Origin: Bedellia somnulentella
Taxonomy: Eukaryota > Arthropoda > Insecta > Lepidoptera > Bedelliidae
Direction of reading: 5' to 3'
Assembly: GCA_963576735.1 (NCBI GenBank)
Contig: OY755171.1
Coordinates: forward strand, 15,686,001-15,750,000
Length of the DNA: 64,000 bases
Shown piece by piece: positions 32,489-43,900 of this stretch. Position 1 is the first letter of the stretch. The number at the start of each line of letters is the position of its first letter. Made by a program: the position numbers and the translations under genes. Under the pieces are notes generated by a model. The model did not search any database. It was not told the DNA's origin and worked only from the letters and a program-made list of their open reading frames with translations.

Positions 32489-32653
32489 GCCGGGGGCTGA
32501 TTACGTATCTTTAGCGACCGCGATTGTGTCGCAAGTTGCAATATTATCGCTGTCAAAACTGTCAAATCATATACAAATTTATGACATTGACAGCGACAAT
32601 CGTGCAACTTGCGACACAATCGTCAGTCACAAAAAAAACGTAATCAGGGGGCC
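32489..32653. mobile_element. Hairpin MITE ending in GGGGGCTGATTACGT
   Basis: The left arm GGGGGCTGATTACGT...GCGATTGTGTCGCAAGTTGC pairs with GCAACTTGCGACACAATCG...ACGTAATCAGGGGG on the right, with a 30-base central spacer. A run of eight A unpairs one position of the right arm. Confidence 0.75.
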
Positions 32654-32764
32654 AGTCTTGCTATCCACTTGCCGTGACTTTTACAAAGACAGTCATCCAT
32701 CTTGTAGGAAGTATACGTTGTACGGCCCTGGCCTACCACTTTAGAACTATTTCGGTTATCTGGT

Positions 32765-32880
32765 ACCCCGTTTCTTCCACGGATCGTCGCGTTTCGGATA
32801 CTACCACGTAATGAAACTATACATATTACTCGTTGGGTAACTGCTAAATTATTGGTGAGAAGATATGGCGCAGCTTTATA
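32765..32880 (-). mobile_element. RTE-like LINE fragment, degraded
   Basis: TTCTTCCACGGATC and GAGAAGATATGGCGCAGCTT match the RTE-like element at 42.3-45.3 kb. An internal segment is deleted. Confidence 0.65.
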
Positions 32881-33243
32881 CGATTAATTAGTATGTGCTG
32901 TATCGATAAAGCAGAAACAAAGTTCGCGTAATAACAAATTTGCGGAATCTCTAGGTAATCTACACACTAACGACTAAAAATGCGGTAAAGTTAAAAATTA
33001 AAGCTGCACTAAGCCATGATTTTAATGTCAGGTCAATGCTGAGCACCGAGTACCATTAGACTTCCATAAGTGGCGAGCGTAGTGGCTACATAAAATAATA
33101 TGTGTTCATAATGCAATTGAATAAAATGAAAGTACTAAGCCACTGATATAAGATAGACGTATTCAATTGTTTTGTCGGCCTCACATCTCTATGTAATTTC
33201 AAGATTTCCAATATTGGGATCGTTTAAGGTGAAGAAAAAGTAT
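32881..33243. other. No gene recognised
   Basis: AT-rich DNA with no supported feature. Confidence 0.45.
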
Positions 33244-33496
33244 TACATACATACATACATATACTCACGGCTATAAATCCCTTAACGGGGTAGCCAGAGT
33301 TTTGGAATGAGGAATTCCTCAGCCACTATTGGAAGTTGATTGGGGAAAAGATGGTAATAATAAATGTTTTTGGTGACTGGTCTCCAACCACATCGCCCAA
33401 AACTCTCTTAAAAAGCCCCTATACCCTTAGTCGCTTCTTACGATCATCCACGGGTAGAAATGGGGGAGTGCTATTCTAAGCCGACACTACACGGCT
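33244..33496 (-). mobile_element. Retroposon family A, subfamily 2, full length
   Basis: Complete, with an ACATACATACAT tail on the left and an ACGGCTA junction on the right. Confidence 0.9.
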
Positions 33497-34242
33497 AAAA
33501 AAAAGTATTGAATTAATTCTTGTATGGCTTAATCATGTAATGTTAGAGTACATCTGTATTATGTAGCATTAAGCTTGCCTTCTATCACTTAGGGTTATGG
33601 TTTTGTTCAGGACAGTGTGTGACAGGGTTTTATTAAGAAATCTAGTGGGTTATTAAAGTGATTGTTTTAATTATCATATTAATGATTCATAAAATACCTT
33701 TATTGCCATAGTCATCATAGTTGATAAAATATGCGTGACACGTTGAAATAAACTCCTGCCATTACTGTCATCGATATTTCTAATCGTATTTGGAAATTTC
33801 GATGTGTCTTACTAATGAGAAAAAAAACAAGAATGAAATAAAAATTTGGACGGGATGAACCCTAGAAGCACGCAACTCAATTAAGTATATTCTAAGCACT
33901 CCTGAAATTTAAGTCCCTTTAATAAGAACTTAAATAACAATGCCTTCTACCAACTTACTCCACGTAGCTCATATAGTGCTGAAGCTAGGCATATTTTTAG
34001 TAAAAGCCTTTTTACATTGTAAAGTTTCTGTCATATTCGTTTTGCTTTTTCAGTATTATATAATGGCTTGTTCGAAAATGTTGATAGAGTGCTGGAGTTA
34101 AAAAGCACATTTAAAATCATCGCGCCTGTTTTCTTGCAAAGGATAAGTTGGTGAATATACAAGCTGATAGAAGGTTTATAACTGCGAGTCAATCGATGGT
34201 ATATCAAAGTTTGCATTTAATAGCGAATATAGTTGCGTTTTT
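33497..34242. other. No gene recognised
   Basis: AT-rich DNA. A minus-strand frame at 34031-34216 is not supported. Confidence 0.45.
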
Positions 34243-34480
34243 ATACATACATACTCACATATACTCACGGCTATAAATCCCTAGAAGGGGTAGCCAGAGC
34301 TAAGGAATTAGAAACTCCTCAGCCACTTTTGAAAAGTTGAGTTGGGAGAAGATAGTAAAATAAAGGTTGTTGGTGATGGGTCTCCAACCGCATCGCCCAA
34401 AAATCTCTTTTAAACCCCAATACCGTTAGTCGCCTCTTACGTACACCCACCGGAATAAATGGGGTAGTTTTATTCTAAGA
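34243..34480 (-). mobile_element. Retroposon family A, subfamily 1
   Basis: Complete except for the last 20 or so bases of the 5' end. Confidence 0.88.
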
Positions 34481-34849
34481 TATGATTTAGCTGTTAATAA
34501 GCACAAAGTGATGTTATGTAAATTGTACATATATTAGTGATATTAATATTCTGTAACGAAAAGATGATTTTGTGGAATTTATTTTGAAAGCTGTTGCCAA
34601 AATTCCTTACAAAGCAAACGTTATTTGAATTCACTCTCGGTTGCAGTCAGCTTAGGATTTGATACTGCCCTGGGGCATCGTACCAGGCTACTATGGGATA
34701 AAAGGGTTATAATTATAAAGTGGAATCCAAAATTAATATTCTTCTATTTTTAAATGGGCTGACAATGTTTGATTGTTACGCACTGGCTTGAACGCTGATT
34801 TTGAGGTTTCTTTAAATAGTATTATTTAAAATTGTCCATTATAAGTTTA

Positions 34850-35060
34850 TCCATACTAATATTATAAATCGAAAATTAAGTTTGTTTGTTTATTTGTTTG
34901 TTTGTATGTTTTTTGTTCTGCTTTCACGTCGTAACTACTGAACCGATTGTTTTGAAATTTTGCAAAAGTATAGTTAGGAACCTAGATATAAATAATATGG
35001 TAAATTTTATCCCGGAAAAAAATATGTTCCCGAGGGAAAACTAAAATATTGTTTGCTTGT
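34850..35060 (+). mobile_element. Helitron-like repeat (Lep1-type)
   Basis: CATACTAATATTATAAATCG and the GTTTGTTTGTTT runs, then TTTCACGTCGTAACTACTG and AACCGATTGTTTTGAAATTT, are the standard 5' portion of lepidopteran Helitron-like repeats. Confidence 0.75.
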
Positions 35061-35099
35061 TGAATGGATAGGAGATGGCGATGTGTCGTTTAAAACAAA

Positions 35100-35345
35100 G
35101 TAATATACTGCGAACTAATATAAACATGTACATTTAGAAGGTAAAGATACGATAATAAATCCCTGAAAATGAGTAATTCCCGAGGGATGGTGTACTATTT
35201 GTTTAATCGTCTTAACTGTTTTTTTAAATCTACGAATAAATTGCAAACGAATATAAACATATAAAATTGGAAGCCAAATGATACGATGATGAATCCTCGA
35301 AAAGGAAGAATTCGCAAGGATTCCCACAGGAGCATCAAAAAACCT
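35100..35345 (+). repeat. Two diverged tandem copies of an 85 bp segment
   Basis: The phrase GAATATAAACATATAAAATT...GATGAATCCTCGAAAA near 35248 repeats ACTAATATAAACATGTACAT...AATAAATCCCTGAAAA near 35114. Probably part of the Helitron-like insertion. Confidence 0.5.
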
Positions 35346-35569
35346 TAACTCATATATGGCCCAACATATTGCAGCGATAATTTTTTCATTGATGGACTTC
35401 ACATGAGACTCTTCTTTAGTGGTCATTTTGGAAGAATAATAAATGTAATAATATCATCCATTGTCATCAAAATAAATGTACATTTAAAGACAAATTTGTT
35501 TGTCAATAGTAAGACTAATATAAAATAAAGCGTAATTAAAATTTGACACTGCCGGTAAAACGGTAAACG

Positions 35570-35660
35570 TCCCCGTGGCGTAGCGGTATATATATAACTA
35601 CTATGTATATTTAATTAGACCTATTATGGATCAATCGTCCCGGGTTCGAATCTCAGGTGA
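35570..35660 (+). mobile_element. tRNA-like SINE head
   Basis: Box A TGGCGTAGCGGT and box B GGGTTCGAATCTC are well preserved and 69 bases apart. The centre is AT-expanded and could not form a normal anticodon arm. The SINE body was not delimited. Confidence 0.55.
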
Positions 35661-35977
35661 TTCAAGCTTTTTGTAATATATTTTTCTGTTGTGTTAGCTT
35701 AGAATAGTAATATAGCACCGGGCCGACGACGCCGAAGCGCCAAACTACTATCCGTATCTGTACTTACTAAAGATATTCCCATTTCTGAACATAGAAACAT
35801 GGTGCAAAATGGTTTGTTTCATGATTCTTATGAACAATTAAAAAATAAATTTTTGGAACTACACCCCTTAGGGGTTGATATAGCAAACGAAACTTAATAT
35901 AGAGATTTTTGAAATTTTTGTATCTAGTAACATAAAACTTGGTGTGATTGAATTTATGAAATTCATCTATCAATCAT

Positions 35978-36170
35978 TCATGAGTATATACTAACAGACA
36001 TAAATTCCATAGAAGGTTAGCCATAGCTTTAGAGATAGTAATTCTTCATCTCACTTTTGGAAATAGATTGGGGAAAAGGTAGTATAATAAAGGTGGTTAG
36101 TGAAGGTTCACCAACTGCATCGCCTATAAATCACTTAATAAGCCTCAATGTCCTTTATGTCCTTTACAAC
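35978..36170 (-). mobile_element. Retroposon family A, degraded
   Basis: Family order is retained (GGTTAGCCATAGCTTTAGAG, GATTGGGGAAAAGGTAG, CACCAACTGCATCGCC). Confidence 0.65.
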
Positions 36171-36175
36171 GCCCG

Positions 36176-36290
36176 CGTGAACAAAAATATAAAAAGCAGA
36201 AGTTGAGATAGTGTTTTGGTATTTTGGTTGTAAACCAGATGCAAAAAATTAGATCCACGCGGACGAATTCGCGGGCAATAAGCTAGTTTT
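36176..36290. mobile_element. Helitron-like terminal fragment
   Basis: ACGCGGACGAATTCGCGGGC then AATAAGCTAGT is the typical terminus of these repeats. It abuts the family A copy. Confidence 0.65.
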
Positions 36291-36387
36291 CTTTATAATT
36301 GGGATTCTCTTGGATCCACATGTGTTAAGTCCTGTTGAAATTGTAGGAAAATATACAGTTTTCAGAATAAATAAAACAACTAAAAGA

Positions 36388-36498
36388 TGCATACATATAA
36401 GCCAGAGAGAGTAGCCAAAGCTTTAGAATTACAAATTCTTAAACAAATATCCGAAACTGTGTGGCGAAAAATTAGTAAAACAAAGGAAGGTGTATGGT
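36388..36498 (-). mobile_element. Retroposon family A, degraded 3' half
   Basis: GTAGCCAAAGCTTTAGAATT and the tail side are recognisable; the 5' half is absent. Confidence 0.55.
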
Positions 36499-37318
36499 GA
36501 TTTTTTCGGCATTCGTAGAAATATATTGGTTATTGTTATTTAAAGCCTACACTAAAAAGCATTAAACTATATAACAACATAAACAATAAAACACTCAATG
36601 AAAATGTTATAATGGTAGCATTTAAAATATAGCGGTTCGACGGTTAATAATAAACAACAATGAAGTCCAAAAATGGCCACTGCAAAACAAAAGGACGCGC
36701 CTCCCAAACTGTGTTTATTGACCAGGGTCAGGTGTAAAATATTACCATCTATCCTTTGTTGGTCGTCCAGATTATGTACTCCGCATTCGTCCCTCCTTTG
36801 GCGATATGAAAGCTTTTATGGATCGTAAACAGAAATTATGAGAATAATACAGGTTCTCTAAAGAATATGTTTTGGAACTATGATCCACATTTTACTAAAG
36901 AAAAATAAGTGGAACGTTATGTTTGTGAATAACATAAATATAGATATTTAACGAAATCTTCTGATTATAAAACTTTTTTAATCGAAGCAAATCAAATGTC
37001 CAGCCAAAAGTAGCTTTGAATCTAGTCAAATGCGAAACATAAAAAAATTGTTAATCGAAAATATTAATACGGTAACTTTGATCCATAAATAGTGTTTCAT
37101 TAACAATTGGCCTAGACCTTGTTTTTAAAACATACCCTTTTTACATTTTAAATTGATAAAAGACATCAAACTAAACAACTTTGCTTATAGAATGCTTATC
37201 TAAAATATTGTATTTTCAAACAAAACTAGGTGTAGGCTAATTGTCGACCTTTTTTAAATTTTACTTAATTACTCACCCCTTTAAACACATATGTATGTAT
37301 GTAACTTTGAATACATAT
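36499..37318. other. No gene recognised
   Basis: AT-rich DNA without supported features. Confidence 0.45.
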
Positions 37319-37573
37319 AAATACATACATATTCTCACGGCCATAAATACCAAAAGGGGGTAGCCAGAGCTTTAGAGCTGGAAACTACTCCACCTGGAGC
37401 CAAATTTGAAAGTTGATAGGGGACAAGATGGTAGAAATAAATTATCGTTGGTGATGGGTCTCCAAACGCAACGACCAAAAAATCACTTAAAAAAGCCCCA
37501 TACCCTATGTCACCTCCTACGACACCCGTGGGTAGAAAGGGGTAGTGACATTCTGAGCCGGCACTACACGGCT
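37319..37573 (-). mobile_element. Retroposon family A, subfamily 3, full length
   Basis: It carries GACACCCGTGGGTAGAAAGG and GTTGATAGGGGACAAG, which distinguish it from subfamilies 1 and 2. It ends 388 bases before the lipase start codon. Confidence 0.88.
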
Positions 37574-37867
37574 AGAATATGTTTCGGCAGTATCTCAATT
37601 ATGTTCAAAATACAATTTAATACCCTGTTTTATGTTAGATAACTGAGTCAAGTTCACAATGACGAATTGCGTCAAAACAAAACATTGCATTTATATCGTG
37701 ACAGATTAACGTTTTGAATTCCGGGAATTTACTACGGAGTGAGTAATCGCTAATTGCGATAATAAACATTAAATTAATCGCATGTGAATCGACTAATACA
37801 TCAAAGTAACCGCATTATTCAATAAATAGTGAATGCGAATACGATAGGGATCTGTCCAGTCATATTG

Positions 37868-37910
37868 ATAAGATATCATTGATTGGCTAATAACTCTGGG
37901 GTAGTATAAA
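37868..37910 (+). promoter_or_regulatory. Probable lipase promoter (GATA sites and TATA box)
   Basis: TATAAA at 37905-37910 lies 51 bases before the start codon. TTGATAAGATATC about 30 bases upstream holds GATA-factor motifs; such sites are frequent in insect gut and fat-body promoters. Assignment is by position only. Confidence 0.55.
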
Positions 37911-37961
37911 ACCAATTAGGAGATTGACATTGAGTTATTGGTTGACGAATTATAAATCAAA

Positions 37962-40900
37962 ATGTTTGTGCGGAGCTTTTTGGTGCTTTTCGGAATTTTT
38001 GCTCGTGAGTTTTTTTTAACATACACGAAGCAGCTGTCTATAAAAGTTTTGGTTGTGATTAATCCACTGGATTTGGATCGTGGAAACTTAAGAGATTGGA
38101 AAAACAAATACGTTAAAAAATTATAGGTTGGGAATCCATCAAAAATGTGCAAGTGATTTGTTTGTGAAGACTCTCTTTTGAACGGTTTAGCGGAACGAGA
38201 TATTTCTATATACACCGTACTTAAACAGTGCAAACAAAAATTACTTTGATAATTAACAGATTGCGATGAAAAAATTAAAGCATCTAAGCAATGCATCCTC
38301 TCACCGCACATTGATGTGCTATTTCACAGCTTCGCTCATACTCCGCTGTGCAACCCCAAAACATTTTCCTCGCGCGGCTCTGATGAATTCGCAGCCTTTA
38401 GATTACGAAAAATGAAACCCATTCGGATAAAAATCTATACCTACAAAAGAGACGTAGTACTTTTACTAATATACAACGAATACTTCTCGTGTTCATGTTT
38501 TTATAGCCATGTACTGCTTTTATTATAGAAAAGCGAGCTAATTTGTACAATATATTTTTCATTTATTTTAAAATCACAGCTTTGAAACCCTGTAAGTTAG
38601 AGATGTTAAAACAAAAAAGGGTTTGAGAGCTTTGAAATCGCATATTAATCAACCACTGTTGTAATTTGCCTTGAGGAAAACGATGGAAAGCGTGGGTACT
38701 CTGAACACCAGTATTAGTACCTCTGCCAACCCCTTCGGGAATATTCGGTGTGAACGTTTATGTTATATGTTATGTTATGAAAACGATGGAGGAGAAATTA
38801 TTTTAAGGGCCACAATTTAAGTATATCACTTAGTATAACTCCGTACCCTTAGTTGCTTTGTACAAAACAATTGAATAGAGGGTATTGGTAGCTGACATAC
38901 CAATGTGTTAGTATACTAAGTATTGTTATTATTTCAGTAAGCGAAAGCAATGTCCTACGCGATCCAGTCGCGCTCTCGAAAGCAGCTGGCCAGAGAATCG
39001 GCACGTTCAACGAATACTATGTTTATACCAGGTAATAATAGTGGCGATCGATAGTCTCTGCCTACCCCAATGGGAACTAATGGCGTGAGTGTATGTTATG
39101 TTATATAATGTCCTTATTTTAATTATTTTATTTTTTATAGTAGGAAAAGACCGTATCACTGATTGATTAAAATACAGAGCATGCTCAAGGTTAATCAAAC
39201 AAATTTAACATATATTTAGGAAAATGTTTCAATCAAATTCAATTCAATCAAACATTTTCTAAAAATATATTTTTAGAAAATGTTAATAATATTTCTCACA
39301 TAACATCATTTACTAGGTTTTTCATTGAGACTTTTAATCTGTAAGAACATTGTTTAATAAATTAATTTGTCATCGTCGTACTGGACGGCCGCTGGCTCAC
39401 ACTCTGTGTGCCCAAATCATCTCCATTTTGTCAGTGCGATGTCAGTTACAAGTTTACTGGCATAGGTTTCACAGGCCCGGTGCTGGATCGTCTTTGACCA
39501 GTATGTGCGGAGGATACACCTCAAGGACTTTTTGTCGAAAACTTGTAGCTGCATAACTTAGTCTCTTTGTTTGTAGTGTGTTAGTGTGGCTGATTTTTAC
39601 AGGTCGAGAAAAAATATTTGATCCCCAGACAGACCTCAGTCAAGCAAAAACCGCTTTTTCTTCCTGATTCTTCTGTCAACATTTTCATCAGCTTAACAAT
39701 TTATTTTGTAGGTCAAACTGTTACAAAATTTATATCTTTTGCAACAATCTTTCTAGTATGTTTTTATCTACAAATTGTTTGATAACCATATCAAAACGAT
39801 ATGAATGAAACATTTCGATTTAATTAACTATTATGACATTGAGTCTCGTAGCTTATCGGCTTGTTAGTAAATATTGGCGTTCTCATTTCTATAGGTTGCC
39901 GTGTAGTGCCGGCTTAGAATGTCACTTCCCCTTTCTACCTTCAGGTGTCGAAAGACTAAGCACCATGGGTGGGGGGGTTTTTAAGTGATTTTTGGGCAAT
40001 GCGGATAGAGACCCTTCAGCAGTGATACTTTATTTCTACCATTTTATCCCCTATCAACTTCCAAATGTGGCTAAGGAGTTTTCTAGCTCTGGCTACCCCT
40101 TTTTGGGATATATGGCCGTGAGTATATGTATGTATGTATGCAATTTCTATAAGCGTATCCACTCAGCGTGTTTCTAAAGATATGATCAAGTTACAATATT
40201 GGTTACAGGAACAACTTCCGTACCCCAGTACAAGTACAGAGCTCGGAGGAATCCATACAAGCGTCACCGATCGTGTTAGCTTACGAAACCATTATTATTG
40301 TTCACGACCACCAAGGCAGTGCATTAAGTTCTTTGAATGGACCTCTCAAAGATGGTACGTTAATATACGTGTTATGGCCATATACTCACAGCTATAAATC
40401 CTTAGAAGGCGTAGCCAAAGCTAAGGAATTAAAAATTCCTCAGCCACTTTTGGAAGTTGAGTGGGGAAAAGATGGTAAAATAAGGTTGTTGGTGATGGGT
40501 CTCCAACCGCATCGCCCAAAAATCCCTTAAAAGCCCCAATACCGTTAGTCGCCTCTTACGTACACCCGCCGGAAGAAATGGGGTAGTGCTATTCTAAGCC
40601 GACACTACACAGCAAATATGGTGTTATGGCCAGTTTTGCCTTTTATACATAAATCTTCGATACATACATACATATGCTCTGTATCTACTTCGGAATAAAA
40701 TAATACTCAGCCATTTTTTAAATTTGAGTGGAGATATAATTTTATCATAAAGGTTGTTGGTTGATCTTATATATAAATGTACGTATGCTTAATATGCAAA
40801 TAGAAAATGTGCTCAAAAAGGCAGGTGTCCGCAGTATGAAGAATAAAAGAGCATGTATCTCTTTGGTATTTAGTTTTAGATACTTATTATGTATTTTATA

Positions 40901-43900
40901 AAATATACCAATGAGTAACCTTTTCCTACCACTAGTCATTATTAGTGCCACATCCATAAAAATTTACTTATCTTGTTTTCTTTTCAGCTTTTATGCAACT
41001 CGGTGAATTCAATGTAATCGTAATGGATTGGTCAATATTTGCCAACCAAGACTACAACGCAGCGTCACTGGCTGCTCCGAGGATAGCGACTGGGTTGGTG
41101 GACTTCATCAATTTGTTGGTTGCACAGCTAAGAACTACCCTGGACCGGGTGCATCTAGTTGGATTTGGACTTGGGGCTCACGTAGTTGGAATCGCTGGAA
41201 GAAACTTAGGAGGAAATGTTGCGCGAATTACAGGTTAGTACATTTTTTATATATTAAAAACCAAGAGATAATCTCAAAGAAAATTCATATACTTAGATGC
41301 GACCCTAATTACCGAACAACATTTATAATATAAAGAATAGATTGTAATCCTCCACCTCCGCATCCTGTTTGCACAAAAAAAAGAAGGCCCAAAAGACTTC
41401 AATAGGCTAAAGAACTCACTGCTATATGATGTTTATCGAAGCTTCTTAAAAAAGATTACTTTCACATCAATACTAATACGTATTATTAGTGTACTCTTTT
41501 GAGTCCCTCTGCGTATATATAATCTTTATGGCATTTAACAATGGGATAAATTTATACACTTTAGAGTTCCTATATGTCATATATCATGTATAACGACATG
41601 ACACATACTTAGCCATGTGACAGTGTATTCGTACAAACTGGCGATAGGCCTGCCCCTGTCACGTGAATACACTGTCTACGCAAAACGTGAGTACCTACTT
41701 TGGACACTAGGTGGCGCTGTCACTTGTTCTTTAGAAGTATTGGTACATCTGCCAACCCCTTTGGGGATAAACGGCAAGATCATTTATGTTTATGTTTATA
41801 TCCTGGTTTATTATAAATTCAACTAAATTTACTGTTTCTTGTTTCATAAAAATCGGAAAAAATATATGTTCTAGTTTTGCAATTGTATGTTCCTTCTCTT
41901 GGTTCAAGACTTGGATTTGAATTAAATTGGTTTGATTTTAGCTCTTGACCCATCTGGCGAAGGTTGGGGCTCATCATCTCAAAGACTAAGGAACACCGAT
42001 GCTCAGTATGTAGAAGTGATTCACACAGACGGTTTCGGGGCGCGGGCAAATGGGATCAGTGACGAACTTGGCCATGTAGATTTCTACCCTAATGGAGGCA
42101 GACACACTCAACCCGGATGCTCCAATAATGCCTGCAGTCACGCCAGAGCTTGGGAATTGTTTGAAGCTTCCTTGAACAGCGATCATCTGGTCGGCAGCAG
42201 GTGTAATAGCTTGACTGATATGTCAGCAAACCGGTGTTCAGGCCCAACATTAGTGATGGGTGGAAACAGTTTTGTCAAGTATGCGTAAGTATTATTTTCG
42301 TTTGATAAGGAGGATATCCACACATCATCATCATCATCATCAGCCTCTAGACGTCCACTGCTGGACATAGGCGTCCCCCAATGATCTCACCTTGTGGGAG
42401 GCCTACCCACACTGCGTCGTCCGGTACGTGGCCGCCACTCCAGAACCTTTGAGCCCCAACGGCCGTCGGTTCTGCGGGCAATGTGCCCTGCCCATTGCCA
42501 TTTCAGTTTTGCAATTCTTCGGGCTATGTCAGTGACCCCGGTTCTTCTACGGATCTCCTCGTTGCGGATTCGGTCGCGCAGTGAAACTCCTAACATAGCC
42601 CTCTCCATTGCCCTTTGGGTGACTCGGAGCCTTCTAATGAGGCCCATCGTAAGAGGCCACGTCTCTGTGGCGTAGGTCATGACTGGCAACACACATTGGT
42701 CAAAGACCTTTGCCTTGAGACTCTGCGGAATTTTGGACGAGAAGATATGGCGCAGCTTCCCGAACGCTGCCCAGTCGAGGTGAATTCGACGGTCGACCTT
42801 ATTCTCAAAGTTGGCTCTACCTAACCGAATAGTTTGTCCCAAATATATATATTGGTCAACAACTTCGAGCGTAGAGTCTTCAAGTTCAACGGGAGTAGGT
42901 ACAACATGAGTATTCGACATGATTTTCGTCTTATCCATGTTCATCTTAAGACCCACTCTCTCAGACACTCTACTTAGATCATTGAGCATTTTACTCAATC
43001 CTCCGTGGTTTCAGCCATAACTACAATATCATCAGCAAATCGAAGATGCGTGATGTACTCGCCGTTGATGTTGATGCCGAGTCCTCCCCAGTCCAAAAGC
43101 TTAAAAACATCTTCCAACGCAGCAGTGAAGAGTTTTGGAGAAATCACATCTCCCTGTCTCACTCCTCGCTGCAATTGGATAGGATTCGTGTTCTGGTCCT
43201 GAAGTCGGACCGACATAGTGGCGTTTTCATACAAACACTTTAACACCTCGGATGTGCCTGTAGTCAATATGGCACCTCTGCAAAGATTCAAGTGTAGCCA
43301 ATCGTTTCATCGAATCAAAGGCTTTTTCATAGTCTATGAGCCCTAGACATAATGGCAGATTATACTCCTCAGTCTTCTGTATTATCTGACGTAGGGTGTG
43401 GATATGGTCTATGGTGCCAAAGCCTTTTCGGAAACCGACTTGTTCGGGAGGCTGAAAGTCTCGAAGGCTCGAAAACAGTTTGTAGACATGGCTCAGAAGC
43501 GATATTGGCCTGTTAATCTTTAAGAGGGTATTATCACCCTTCTTCAAGAACAGCAACACCACACTCCTGGTCCATGTCTCAGGCGTGGATCCCGTGTGTA
43601 AAACAGTATTACATAACTTTTGAAGGGCCTTTACGATCGGTTTTCTACCCGCCTTCAAAAGCTCTGCCGTAAATCCGTCCTCACCCGCTGCCTTGTTGTT
43701 TTTCAATAATTTGAGAGACATATTAATCTCATTGAGGCTGACGTCCGGGATATCTTTGGTATAGTGTCAGGTTAATCTGGCTCTTGGGTTTTTCGCCAGA
43801 TCAGTAGCAGATATTTGCGCTGACGTTTCAGAACCTCCGGCTTGGAAGATAAAATTCTGCCATCATCAGTCTTCAGTCTCGTTAACTGGCTCTGCCCGAT

